Below, in pieces: positions 41,885 through 52,440 of a stretch of DNA of 64,000 nucleotides. The position numbers were made by a program, and so were the translations under genes. The stretch lies in assembly GCA_014529385.2 (NCBI GenBank), contig CM043947.1, positions 103,753,811 to 103,817,810 of the forward strand. Direction: 5' to 3'. The notes beneath the pieces are model-generated. The model was not told the DNA's origin, made no database searches, and worked only from the letters and a program-made list of their open reading frames with translations. The stretch is from Adiantum capillus-veneris. Taxonomy: Eukaryota; Streptophyta; Polypodiopsida; Polypodiales; Pteridaceae. Position 1 is the first letter of the stretch. Every line of letters starts with the position of its first letter.

Positions 41885-42292
41885 GCATCTTCTTGAAGCT
41901 CCAAGTTCTACAGAGTCATAGAAATTTTCTTCTTCTTCGTCTTCATTTTCTTGGATTACACTCACTGCAAAGTAAGGAATGACACCATAGCCATTTTCAT
42001 CACAAAATTTGATTGCTGGATCATCTTGAATAGCACACACATCAAGAGTAGCCAATATGTGTTCCCATTCAAGTGGATCAAATTCTTCCTAAGGGAAGGG
42101 TTCTAGGATGCCTTCCTGTCGGTTTAAGCTTCTGCATTGCGAAGCTCCACACATCCATAGTTCTTTGGGTTTACACAACCATGATGGAGGTTTTGATCCT
42201 GCTAGAGCAACTGAATCAAACTCCTCCATAGGTGTGCTTGTCTCATCCGTGTAACTATGGTCCTTCAAGTTTATCCTTGTCGTGGTTTCCAT
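41885..42292 (-). pseudogene. C-terminal tail after protease, unknown
   Basis: 42089-42292 is open (67 codons: TTRINLKDHSYTDETSTP, PSWLCKPKELWMCGAS). The coding-like sequence continues, past a stop, to about 41900 (EEFDPLEWEHILATLD, EDEEEENFYDSVELG). Acidic, with a WMC motif. Function unknown. Confidence 0.55.
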
Positions 42293-42316
42293 ATGTCTTA
42301 GGTAGATATGGTCATA

Positions 42317-42606
42317 TCACCAATCTTGGACCATTTTCAATTGTCGTAGGAATGGTCTTGCTAGAATGATATCATAGTTGTTCTTCTTGCCAAAGTATAC
42401 AATAGCAAAGGTTTTCTCATATTCAATGCCACAAGAAGTAACAACTGCTTTTTCTAACATTCCTACGGGCCTTTCTCTACATCTGTCTGCAAGATGCAGT
42501 GTCATCCTTGTAGCCCTTACTGCTTGTTTTTATGATTTTTTCCAGACCTCTTTTGTTGTGATGGAAACGCCGGCTCCATTGTCAAGTATGCCATGGTTTT
42601 TACACC
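42317..42606 (-). pseudogene. Aspartic protease (retropepsin-like)
   Basis: Across one stop the minus strand encodes GILDNGAGVSITTKEVW (active site D-N-G-A), LHLADR and DIILARPFLRQLKMV (the 'IiLGRPFL' helix with Ala for Gly). Spacing is right for a single retropepsin of about 110 residues. Would process a Gag polyprotein; the motif substitutions and stop suggest decay. Confidence 0.75.
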
Positions 42607-42850
42607 TTAGAATTCCACAGAAAGAGTGGTGTTCCCATCTTCTCCCTCGTAGTACTCATCTACCTTGTTTAGTGGGAGTGGTCGAGTGTTAAGCTGAGGC
42701 ATTTCAAGCTCTCTGCTCCCTTCCTCAATTTGAGTCATTGGTTTTTTAACACCAAATTTCTCTAGGAATTTTCCCATAGTAGCCACATGTTTGGTCATAT
42801 TTTGAGAAACTCGGCTAACGTTATTGTACAAGTGACCGGTGTCAACAAAA
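42607..42850 (-). pseudogene. Gag-protease linker
   Basis: Protein-like stretch (NMTKHVATMGKFLEKFGV, MTQIEEGSRELEMPQL) at the end of an open frame that runs to 43014. The frame change from the 253-codon piece lies near 42830-42850. Confidence 0.5.
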
Positions 42851-43556
42851 TGTCTATCGATCCTTTTGAATCGATGACCTTGTTGGGAGACAATCTCTGT
42901 GTTGGGATTGCAACAACCTTTGACTTGGCCTCGTACTCTCTCATATAGGATGGTAGTGTTCTTAGCAAATGGGGTTGACCGTCCATAGACTGTACAGATC
43001 CTTTGTCTCCCCAATACAATTCCACTTCTAGATTCATTTGAGATCCATACTCAAATTCCTCTATTGGTGGAAGAGAAACTCCTCTTCCATCACACGTTTG
43101 GTTTACTCGTCTGCTTAGCCCACTTGATTCATTGGCCTCTCCGACTTGTTTCCACAATTTGTCAAGACCATCTATTTCTTTATAGCTGTGAGGTATAGTT
43201 ATGTGAAATCCCTTGGAAGAGTTATCCGTCGTATTCAACACTATCCTTGTTTCTAATGCTGAGTCCTTGAGCTTTAGTATGTGCTCATGACTAGAATCTA
43301 GCACTTTTTGTTCTTGGTTTGGTGGGATTACTAGTGTAGGTGGGACATGGATCACACCCTCAGGTTTTCCAGCTTGTGGTTCTAATAAATGTTGGGCTTT
43401 TTGAATCATTTCCTTGCACATTGCAAGCCTATCCTTTTCTTGTTCAACATGTGGATATGTCATCCACCTCTGTTCTTGAGTTTGCTTATTTGTGAGCTGT
43501 GTTTCATAGGAGTTTAGGATGACGTCTAAATGCTCATTAACCTTCTCGACCAACAT
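42795..43556 (-). pseudogene. Gag-like helical region, unknown
   Basis: 253 codons. Helical, charged N-terminal part (MLVEKVNEHLDVILNSYE), then proline-containing linker sequence. No zinc knuckle here. In the same reading direction as the knuckle and protease. The last 30 codons are likely out of frame with the original. Confidence 0.55.
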
Positions 43557-43778
43557 TCATCCTCCCGAGCTAGTGCTTCTTGGTTTCTCATCTGTGGATG
43601 ATGGTTCTTCTAAAGGTTGAGTCACCTCAGTAAGAGAAGGTGCAACCATTTCCTCACGTTGTCTTATCTTCTCTTTAGATTGGGTAAGCTCCTCAACCAG
43701 GGATTTTTGCTCTCGTTCCCTACTTGCTTTCATCCTAGCCTTTCTAGCTTTCTAGCTATTCTGTTTGTTCTTGGTTTT

Positions 43779-44006
43779 TTAACTAGGTGCATTGGTCTTT
43801 GGCTCACTTGTCTCTAGACTCGCGTCCATTTTTGTTTTCTCTGTCTCTGGGTTCTCAGCGGCTTCCTTTTGAGCTTGGGCTCTTGTACCTACTTGAATTG
43901 GTACAAAATTTTTATTTTCTGACCTACTGGGTAGCTGAACAATTCTTGAGACAGTTGTCATAATCTTTTTGACTCGGTTTGGGTTTTTTGGACAATCTAG
44001 GATCAA
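43779..44006 (-). pseudogene. Gag zinc-knuckle segment
   Basis: Just upstream of and into this open frame the minus strand encodes CLDCGVIHLILDCP (C-x2-C-x3-H-x4-C), followed by a basic/polar tail. Supports a nucleocapsid function. Confidence 0.65.
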
Positions 44007-44564
44007 GTGAATGACGCCACAGTCAAGACATTAGGTGTTTACTTGTGTGATCTCCGTTTGAGGACATTGTTTGAGCAAGTGGTTTTGCCATGACTTTTGT
44101 GACAATCTATTTGTGGTTGAGGAGCTTCTTCTTGCAGTTCCTCTTGGCTATAAATAGGTTGTGACCTAGATACTCCCCTATTCACAATGAGGTGCAATGT
44201 CCTTCGTCCATCTAGTATCTTCTTTCTTCAGGTCAAATGCAAGAGGTGCAGGTTGTACTGGCCTCACCATTCCATGTGTTTCTCTCATCTTTTGTCGCTT
44301 TGAAGGAAAGTACCCGCTTTGGTTGTTATAATATATTGTAGCTGGTACTAGTGCTTGTTTGTTAGATGCTTACATCATTTGTGTGTATCTCATGTCTATA
44401 GGCATTCCAACACCTGGTTGCAGAGGTTGTTTCCTGAAGACATGCTCTAGCCTTAAAACTCTTACTAGAGCTGGTGCATTTCCCATAGTGTATCTAGGTG
44501 GAGTAGGTGCTACTAGAATAGGTTATGCATACCTCTTTTTAGCATTTCCCATGCCATAGTAAAA

Positions 44565-45179
44565 CTATTCTCTCTTATGATTTTTCCATTTTCTCTCAAT
44601 TTCACACCATAGAGGTTCTTGGAGGTCAGATTTAACTAGAGGACCAAGTCTCTGAGCTAATCCTTCTATAAGCTTCATTTGCTCACTAGATACCTCTGGC
44701 TTTATTGTGGGTTGGGTTCTTGGTGAATCACTCCTCTGAGAAGATGCATCACTCTCAGTATCATATCTTCTCAAGGTTTTGCTCTGATTTGAATAGGAGT
44801 AAGTTATAGGGGGTGGTGATGGTACATATGGTCCTTTTTTGACCGTAATTCCACCTCTATAAAAGTCATGTTCTATGGCTGCATTTGGGTACAACCATGG
44901 TTTATTACGCAAATTCACTTGAGGAGGCATGTTTACCATCATTGTGATTATTTCATCTCTTGTTATTGCTCTAAAAGGGAATCCAAGTGGCTCTCTTTTT
45001 GGAATTCTCATGCTTGGTGGAGATATTTGTGGTCCTTCATTGACTAAATGCCCACCTCTTTCTAGTGCATTGTGTGGGTTTGTGTCAAAATGTGGATAGA
45101 TTGGCATTTTAGCACTTCTAATTGGGCTTGCCATACCTCTGGTCATATCTACAAGAGGATTGGTAGATTGGACTTCCAT
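44565..45179 (-). pseudogene. Gag N-terminal region, unknown
   Basis: The open frame runs from 45305 but without ATG; the first ATG is at 45179 (MEVQSTNPLVDMTRG). Polar, proline-rich sequence (VNMPPQVNLRNKPWLYPN, YVPSPPPITYSYS), ending in a helical segment. No database-type motif is recognisable; placed as gag because of the knuckle downstream. Confidence 0.5.
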
Positions 45180-45539
45180 CCAGATGATCTTATATTTCTT
45201 AATGTCAAGCCCACCCAATACTCTCAAGATAGTCCTTGATAAGCCCACCTTTAGCTTAGTGCATCTTCTCCCTTTTTGCCCTTGATCAAGTTTCTTAGAA
45301 GTCAAGAATTTGGCTGGTCTTCTGACCTCTAGATACTGGTTTTGGGTACCCTAAAAGTTTGGATTTAGGAAACCTGGGATAATTCAGCTCCAAAACCAAT
45401 TCAGTCTAGGTGTGTCCTATTTCCCGCAAGCTTTTCTCCTGGCTATACTTGACTCAATTTGGAGTTGTCTATCAAAAGCAGTTTTGATGAACTGGAATTG
45501 AAACAACACTCTAAAAAATTTCAAGATCAGGGACTTTTG

Positions 45540-47480
45540 CTTGTATCTTGACCAAATGTGACCCAAATTTGTTGAAACTTGGTCACTAGGCTTCTTTTAT
45601 GCCTGCAAACACTTCCATGAGCTCATATGTAACTTTTGGCCTCTACTTTGGCACTTCAGACATTATACGCGTATAATGTTTATGTGCTCAGAATTTGACA
45701 AAATTTGGTATGTGAGCACTCCTTGATGTCCTCTACCCACTGCAAGTTTCAATTTGTGAATTTAACCTTTATTTTGACACTTGAGACATGATATGCGTAT
45801 AATGTCTTTTGCGGCAGAATGAGGTGACTTTTGTTTCACCAATTTCTTATCACTCAAGCAACTCTCAACAAGTTTTAGAATTCAATTTGGACTTCCTTTA
45901 GCAAGTTAAGACCAATACAAGCATGAATCTACAGTTTTCTATCTTTTGCTCTTTGCAAGCCCAAATGAGCTCCAAGTTCTATGAAATTTTGGCTAGGGAC
46001 TTCTTTTATGCTCTAGGACACTGAATTATACTCAAATGTCTGATTTGACCTAGATCTAGCCACTAAGACATTATACATGTATAAAGTCTTTCGGCTCATA
46101 TTGACATGAAATTTTGCAAACAGCCTTAAAACATCATTTCCCAACCCCCTATGTGGTCAAAAGTGAAATTTGACTTTCAGATCTAGCCTTGAGACATCAT
46201 ACGCGTATGATGTGTATGTGCTCAGATTTTGACAAAATTTGGTATGTGAGTTTGTTTTGTTGTTCTTAACACCCTAGCAAGCTCAAATTTCAACTTTGGT
46301 CTCTAAAAGTGCCCGTTAGACATTATATGCATATGATGTGTAGCTAGTCAGAATGAAGTGAGTTTCACTCCATAGGTTCCTCACTACATTGGCAACTTAG
46401 AGCAAGTTTCAGAATTCAATTTTGACACTTTTTAAGCAAGTTATGGCCAATACAAGCATTCACTTGCCTAGATGCATCTTATGGTATTTGCAAGCTCGAA
46501 TGAGCTCCAAATTTGATGAAATTTAGCCTATATGCTTCCTAAATGATGTACAACACCTCGGTTCCCTCAGTTGCAACTTTTAACCTCAGATCTGACCTTG
46601 AGACATTATACGTGTATAAAGTCTTTTTGCTCATATTTTAGTTATGTTTCTACTAGAGGTGCCCCTTGGTGTGTAAATCAAGAATATGTGCTCATAGCAA
46701 TTTTTGGATGTCAAAATTGCTCAAAATCACCACTTTTTGACAAGGAAATCCCCTGAAAGAGTAAAATCCCCTTAACTCTCAATCTATATGTCCAAATGAT
46801 ATGAGATTTGGTGGTGTGTGCTCAACACAACATGCAGAAGATGGATGTAATGTCAAAAGTTCAAAATTGCTGCCAAAACCGCCATTGAGACATCATACGC
46901 ATATGATGTTTGCTGATGTTTTTTTGAAAAGAAATCATTGAAAAGCATCCCCAAGTGTCTAGCACTGGTTTTCAAGCACTTCTACCAATTTTCATGCAAA
47001 AATATGCTCAGAATCACAAGTTCTTCTATTTTCTATTTTAGACACTCCCTCTTTTGTCTTTTGGGTGTCCAGAGTTGGTCAAAACTCTAGTATAAGTGAA
47101 TACTTAGGGTAAAACCCCCCTTCAGAACACTCTGGTGCAGTCATCATACCCGTATGATGTCTATCATCTCAGATTTCAGATTTGTTTCTATTCTAAGTTC
47201 CCCTTATCATCAGCAACATGTACATGTGTTTACAACAAAATTTAAAGCTCAAAAGTGCTCACAAACACAAGTTTTTGCTTTTTCACTCACAAACACTCCA
47301 TCTTTTGGCTTTTGGTCCCCAAATCTATGCCAAAACTCCCTACTCAAGGTGTTCCTAGGGTAAATGATGCCTTTTGAACGCACTGGTAACCTCAAATTTT
47401 GTAAATTTGGTCTCTAGATGCCCCTTGAGACATTATACACGTATAATGTCCAAGTTTATAGAATTTCAGGTTTTGTTCAC
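45540..47480 (+). repeat. Higher-order tandem array built on 20 bp palindromes
   Basis: Nine copies of an ACATTATACGCGTATAATGT-like palindrome start at 45660, 45786, 46068, 46194, 46320, 46603, 46890, 47141 and 47430. Those at 45660 and 46194 are perfect palindromes. Spacings are 126, 282, 126, 126, 283, 287, 251 and 289 bases, and the text between is shared at a period of 534 bases (for example 'gacaaaatttggtatgtgag' after 45679 and 46213). Lies upstream, in minus orientation, of the gag-like ORF at 45179. Confidence 0.88.
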
Positions 47481-47951
47481 AAAACCCTTGCACATGCCCT
47501 CTTATATGCTAAACATCAATCAGTCATGAAAAATTATCAATAGAAAGCTGTTTTTTGTATTTTTACTCTCAAAAGCAGACTTTTCAATGATTTTAAATGC
47601 AAAAAAACACTTAGTAAATAGATCAATGATGAATAGCTCTAGATCAAAATCATATTACTTACCTTAAGCTACTCCTACAGATCATATGGGGTTTTGTATC
47701 TATGAGTAGAAAAATGCTTCAATGTCACACACGGACTAGCAAACGCTTTTATCACCTCACAAACCACTCGACCACCAACATCTACTCTAACCTACAAATC
47801 CTAACTGAATCTACCTAGTAGCGGACCCTCGGCAAGACACACACTTCTAGCTAACCACTTGATCTAGGAATAACCTATTCCAGATCCACTGAAGAAAAAT
47901 GCTTTCTTTAGCTGAAACTAAAGCAAGCAAATAGCACATGACTGCTAGTAG
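47481..47951. other. No gene recognised
   Basis: AT-rich spacer between the palindrome array and an LTR start. Contains a short inverted repeat at 47863-47888. No open frame. Confidence 0.5.
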
Positions 47952-49480
47952 TGATGGGGGCTTTTCACAAGCCAGGCTCCCATACCCCTCTTCTCTCTTC
48001 CCCACCCCATGGAAACCCCCTCTTAGGGAGGGAGTGATAAAAGGCATTGGAAAAGTAAGAAAAAAAAAAAAAGTATGAGTATGTAAATAAGTGAGAAACG
48101 TAAAATAGGCCACCTCGTGCCTGCGGGGCAGCCCATCCCCACCCTGCCTCCTTTTTCTTCACTGTTGCCCCACCGTGTGTCCCTTTTCTTCTCCTCCACT
48201 CAAAAGGTCAACGCCCTCTCTCTTCCCCTTGTCCTTTCTCCTTTCTCTCTCCCCTCAAGCTACCCCACCCCTGTCCTCACCAATAATACGTTCTTTGTCA
48301 CATGCCACCTCTCCTATCTTCCAAAATAGCATACCCCACACCCTTTTTTCTCTCTCCTACACTCTGCCATGATCCAAATACCCCCCCTCTCTCTAAAATT
48401 CAAAATCTCTCTTGTCTTGTAGCCAGATGGCCTCCCCCACACTCACACACACTCAGATCTACTGAAAAAGGTGTCCACAGACCCACCTTTACATGATGGT
48501 TACCGGATTTTTCTAGTGTACACACATATCTGCACATTGATTTACCTCTGTACACACTCCTCTCTCTTCCCTCTTGTAATTACTTATTTTCCATCTCACT
48601 CATTTTTTTCATCAACCATCTCTCTCTCTTAGTCTCTCTCTCATGAGACTGCTGTTCTGGCGCATATACACACAGCCAGACAAGTGGGGCCCACAGTCAC
48701 ATGGCCGGTGCAGATAATAATTTATTGATTTCTAAAATTCTAGAAATCCTCCCCCTCCTCCCCTATATAAAGAGGGGTCACCATCACACTAAGACACACA
48801 CAACATCACCAGAGAGTACACTATGCACTGTGTGTGCCTAGCGCGCACACACACACACACCCACACCCACACCATCATCATCATCATCGCAGTCACCATG
48901 CTCGACTTGAGCATGACCTCTACACCCTTGGGCTATGGAAGATGAAGGGCAGCTAAATGAAGGATGATGGCCATAACCCTCGTGCGAGTCTTCGCCATCA
49001 GCTCCCACCTATCCGCCATGTGCTCTACCACTCTCTCCCTTCTCTTTCCCCTACGCTATGCTCCCCATTTCATCGCCTTATTCTCAAAATAAATCTTGAG
49101 GTTTTGTGAGTATGTTTCTTGCAATGTTTTGCCCATGTGAGGTGTGCGGAATTGCCACCTAGTCTTGTGTTTGGAGTGAGCTTGTGTATGTGTGAAGGGT
49201 GTGTGGATTCGCCATCCTTCTGTGGTGCCTAAGTACTAAGCCGCTATACTCTCTCTCTCTCTCTCTCTAACTTGATCTCATTCCCCTTCCTCTTCACCAT
49301 AACTCCAAGCATCCATCTCTCTTGGACGAAAACTTTGTTATGGTGGTGTGTTGTTTGCGTCCTAGCCGCTCAAAGCCAGGTGGTGCCCCCTGTTCGCTTT
49401 ACCGTGACATGCTCGAGGCACGCCATTTGGCCCTGCGTTTTAGAGGCCATTGGTGTTCAGGGTTCGCTTTGCTCCTGTCA
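47952..49480 (+). repeat. 5' LTR (family of the nested solo LTR)
   Basis: The right end, ...TTTGCTCCTGTCA at 49480, is followed at once by a PBS. The last 115 bases match the reverse complement of 11834-11966. The left edge is proposed at TGATGGGGGCTTTTC (47952) by analogy with the solo LTR's TGATAGCCGACTTTC. CT-rich U3, TATA box at 48764-48771, (CT)n at about 49246-49269. Confidence 0.7.
48764..48771 (+). promoter_or_regulatory. TATA box (TATATAAA) of the LTR
   Basis: CCCCTATATAAAGAGGGG context, preceded by CT-rich sequence; transcription would start near 48800 and read into the gag region. Confidence 0.75.
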
Positions 49481-49482
49481 TT

Positions 49483-49499
49483 TGGTGCCCCCATCGAGG
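49483..49499 (+). other. Primer-binding site
   Basis: TGGTGCCCCCATCGAGG two bases after the LTR end. The TTTGGnGCC form resembles plant Asp-type PBS sequences but is not identical. Confidence 0.7.
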
Positions 49500-49553
49500 A
49501 TCTTTTCATGAAACCCTTCAGTTTACAAGACTGAAACCCCTAAACTATTGTGA

Positions 49554-50018
49554 ATGGATGAATGGATAGTAGGATTTACTAACTGGACGACAGAAGAAGA
49601 AGAGCTCCAAGCACAACTAGACGAACTCCGCATCTCCATCGAAGATCGAGTGCCATGCGTAACGGTAATCGATTTGCAGTGGGAGAGTCAACCAACAGGC
49701 CAAACCCAGTGGATATACATAGGCGAGTGCCAAGAAGAAGAAGGAGAAGGTCGAAACCATGTCCGCAACCTACAACCAACCCACAACAACAAGATGGAAG
49801 GAGCTCTGCACAATAGAGAATCAACACTATTCGACTTTGAGAATCGGGTAACTCAAGTCACCAAGGTAATTATCACAGTCAGTTTCCAAGTCGCACCTGA
49901 TGCTGCATCACAGATAACGGAAGCATTGGCTCACACTCTCACTAGAGAAACTAGGGATCTACTGAGTTTGTTTCAGGAAAGAACACCACCATCTCCCACA
50001 AGCTTGGACAGTGACTAA
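49554..50018 (+). CDS. Leader ORF, unknown (154 codons)
   Basis: ATG at 49554, open to a TAA at 50018. Acidic, with coiled-coil-like start (EEEELQAQLDELRI) and C-terminal helix (ITEALAHTLTRETRDLLSLFQ). Position between PBS and capsid gag suggests it is part of gag or a separate leader protein. No zinc knuckle. A second open frame, 50036-50254, follows and is weaker. Confidence 0.45.
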   Translation: MDEWIVGFTNWTTEEEELQAQLDELRISIEDRVPCVTVIDLQWESQPTGQTQWIYIGECQEEEGEGRNHVRNLQPTHNNKMEGALHNRESTLFDFENRVTQVTKVIITVSFQVAPDAASQITEALAHTLTRETRDLLSLFQERTPPSPTSLDSD

Positions 50019-50338
50019 GAAACTCTAAGCTTCACATGAATCAGTACAACCTACCTCAAGACAGATCAGACATACCAACACGTGTATGCTCAATCAAGGT
50101 AATACTGGACTTGAAGGCTCACTACCAGCACGTCATCGACACCATGTTGGGTGGGGAGCGGTTTTTTGAGGTTCTGGCATCAGATCAGCCATTTGTCTTA
50201 CCTTTGATACAAGGTATTGTACCGTTTGAAGTTTTAATCTATGTCCTAGTATAAGAGGGTATACATGCCTCCTTGTAAAGAAGAATTTTTTTTGCTGCAA
50301 GTTAAGCAGTGTGTCTTTCTAGCTCTCTCTCAATAATC

Positions 50339-51412
50339 ATGGCAAGTGTAGCATTTCCAACATTTAAAGGAAAGAAGGGGGAGGATTTGGTAACAGACTT
50401 CCTAGATGACTTTGAAGTAGCATGTGTAGTGAGCAAAAAAGATACGGATGAATCCCGGGTTAGAATCTTTAAGCATCTCATGAAGCTAGAAGCTAGATCA
50501 TGGTACAATGCACTTCCACAAGCAACCAAGGATGACTGGGAGCCCTTAATAACCGCTTTTAAGAGGCGCTTTGGGGGAGGTACCAATTCAAAAAAGTTGT
50601 GGGACAAGTTGAGAGACTTGAAGCAGGAGGGTCTTTTAGAATATGCCAACTATGAGTCCAAATTTGTGGATTTGTGGGAACGGTGGGTTGAGTCACTGGC
50701 AAGGGGGCAAGCTGCACCTGATTTCCTAAAAAAAGATCGGTTCATGCATGGCTTATGGCCGCTTCTCAAGGAGAAGGTGAAAGGTAGATTCCCGGCTACG
50801 TATGAGTTAGCCGTTGAGACTACTCGCCTTAAGGACAAGAAGCTGCGAATGAAAGCCAAAGAAACCGAGTCAACAGAAGCAGGAACATCGCGTCGACCAG
50901 CAACTACGACAACCACCATTCCACCACCACCACCGGCTCTTGGGGTAAGAGATGACCGACAGGATATGTTGGCCTATATTACTGACCAATTGCAAAATTT
51001 GTCTGTCCACTTAATACAGCAAGGGAGGAGTCAAGAAAGAGATCAAGACCCTGGAAGAGCACGACGACAAAACAAGGACTATCACTGCTACAACTACGGA
51101 GAAGACGGTCACGGTATGTACTACTGTCCCAAACCACGACAAAACTATAATAGAGGAGGTAGGAGGAACCAATTGTCACCCCCTAGAGAAAGAACACCCC
51201 CACCCCGAGCACCAGCCCCACCAACACAAATTCTACGTCCACCCCAGACACCACCACAAGCATCCATCCCACCTCTTCCACCAACACCACCACCTGATCG
51301 CCCTATAAACATCATAAGGCTAGAAGAGAAAGGAAAAGCCGTATTAGTGGATCCACCCAGAGCAAAGGAGAGGGACAAGGGTAAGGAGAAGGTAACCTTT
51401 TTAACCACTTGA
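50339..51412 (+). CDS. Retrotransposon Gag with degenerate zinc knuckle
   Basis: Start chosen at ATG 50339 (MASVAFPTFKGKKGED); the open frame extends slightly upstream without a better start. 357 residues: capsid core with SWYNAL, LITAFKRRFG, LLEYANYESKFVDLW, FMHGLWP (retrotrans_gag pattern), then a polybasic region and one knuckle CYNYGEDGHGMYYC (C-x2-Y-x4-H-x4-C, second Cys replaced), then a proline-rich tail. Uninterrupted, which is unusual here. No pol follows; a PPT comes 160 bases later. Confidence 0.8.
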   Translation: MASVAFPTFKGKKGEDLVTDFLDDFEVACVVSKKDTDESRVRIFKHLMKLEARSWYNALPQATKDDWEPLITAFKRRFGGGTNSKKLWDKLRDLKQEGLLEYANYESKFVDLWERWVESLARGQAAPDFLKKDRFMHGLWPLLKEKVKGRFPATYELAVETTRLKDKKLRMKAKETESTEAGTSRRPATTTTTIPPPPPALGVRDDRQDMLAYITDQLQNLSVHLIQQGRSQERDQDPGRARRQNKDYHCYNYGEDGHGMYYCPKPRQNYNRGGRRNQLSPPRERTPPPRAPAPPTQILRPPQTPPQASIPPLPPTPPPDRPINIIRLEEKGKAVLVDPPRAKERDKGKEKVTFLTT

Positions 51413-51416
51413 AGCC

Positions 51417-51569
51417 ATGACTGTGAAAAGAGCTAGGAGGGAGAAAGCTACACAATCAGATGATGAGAGAAGCATGAGAGGAGAGACTAGCAAGAGGCCA
51501 TCTACACCCCATAAAAATTTCAAAGTGGGACACATAGTCGTGTGGAAAGGAGAGGTTAGTCTTGACTAA
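51417..51569 (+). CDS. Small basic ORF after gag
   Basis: 51 codons starting 4 bases after the gag stop (MTVKRARREKATQSDDE...), ending with FKVGHIVVWKGE, reminiscent of the integrase C-terminal 'VGD.V' strand. May be the remnant of pol after a large deletion. Short, so low certainty. Confidence 0.3.
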   Translation: MTVKRARREKATQSDDERSMRGETSKRPSTPHKNFKVGHIVVWKGEVSLD

Positions 51570-51573
51570 TCTT

Positions 51574-51586
51574 AATGAGGGGGGGT
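51574..51586 (+). other. Polypurine tract
   Basis: AATGAGGGGGGG just before an LTR-type TGTGTGACC start; typical PPT-LTR junction. Confidence 0.75.
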
Positions 51587-51748
51587 TGTGTGACCTTATC
51601 TCTGTATGATGATGACAAATTGGTCAAGCTGATGGGTACCACAAGGGGACCAAAAACGCGGGTATCAATTTTAGAGGAAAAATTAATAAAAAATATAAAA
51701 AAAACTTATTTTTTTAAAGGAAAAAAGTTGGAAATTTTTCTTTTCTAC

Positions 51749-51756
51749 TATAAATA
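51749..51756 (+). promoter_or_regulatory. TATA box (TATAAATA)
   Basis: CTACTATAAATAGATC about 160 bases into the LTR. Confidence 0.65.
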
Positions 51757-51907
51757 GATCATCCATACTCACACTTTGGGTATAGAGATTGCCTCTATAA
51801 CGCTCACGAAGTGCTACCACTTTCTTAGAGAGAAGGCTTCCACAAACTACTAAGAGAGCAAAAACTCTAGTGGATTAATAAGGTACGTACTAATTAAGAA
51901 TTTTATT

Positions 51908-52440
51908 AGCTTTAGAAAGGATGTGTGTATGTTCTCTTGTACTCTAATCTCTCTGATGGATAAGTAAGATTCAACTAGCTTTAGGAAGGACGTGTGTATG
52001 TTATCTCCTACTCCAATCTCTCTAGTGAATTAGTGAAGTTAAATTAGCTTTAGAAAAGATGTGTGTGTGTTCTCTTTTACTCTAAGTTCTCTAATGAATT
52101 AGTAAGATTCAATTAGCTTTAGAAAGGATGTGTGTATATTCTCTTGTACTTTAATCTCTCTACTGAATTAGTAAGATTCAATTAGTTTTAGAAAGGGTGT
52201 GTGTGTGTTCTCTTTTACTCAAATATATCTAATGGATTAGTAAGATTTAATTAGCTTTAGAAAAGATGTGTGTGTGTTCTCTCGCACTCTCTAATGGATT
52301 AGTAAGATTCAATTAGTTTTAGAAAAGATGTGTGTGTGTGTGTTCTCTCTTACTCTAATCTCTCTAATGGATTAGTAAGATTCAATTAGCTTTGTGTGTG
52401 TGTTCTCTCTTGCTCTAATTTCTCTAATTATACCTACTCT
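51908..52440 (+). repeat. 69 bp minisatellite, about 8 units
   Basis: Units beginning AGCTTTAGAAAGGATGTGTG (or AGTTTTAG...) start at 51908, 51977, 52046, 52115, 52184, 52253, 52315 and 52388; six spacings are 69 bases or close, later ones 62 and 73. Each contains GTGTG, TCTAATCTCTCT and a GGATTAGTAAGATTCAATT segment. Confidence 0.92.

Larger units (their letters stand above)
41885..45305 (-). mobile_element. RT-less gag-protease retroelement remnant
   Basis: On the minus strand: gag-like ORF, CCHC knuckle, coiled-coil-like 253-codon piece, aspartic protease, then a 150-codon tail. No RT or integrase follows at 41885. Protease sequence (DNGAG, ILARPFLRQL) is retrotransposon-type. Either a truncated gypsy element or a non-autonomous element carrying only gag-pro. 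LTR edges not identified. Confidence 0.65.
51587..52440 (+). repeat. 3' LTR of a different type (right edge undefined)
   Basis: Begins TGTGTGACC after the PPT, TATA box at 51749-51756, then the 69 bp repeat. It shows no similarity to the LTR at 47952-49480, so the two ends do not form a normal pair. The right boundary is provisional. Confidence 0.6.

Noticed and set aside
42795-43014. Competing frames 42795-43556 and 42607-43014
   Set aside because: Kept both only in part: composition suggests a frameshift near 42840 rather than two overlapping genes.
51908-52440. Possible CRISPR array
   Set aside because: Units are contiguous 69 bp direct repeats without distinct spacers, in a plant LTR.
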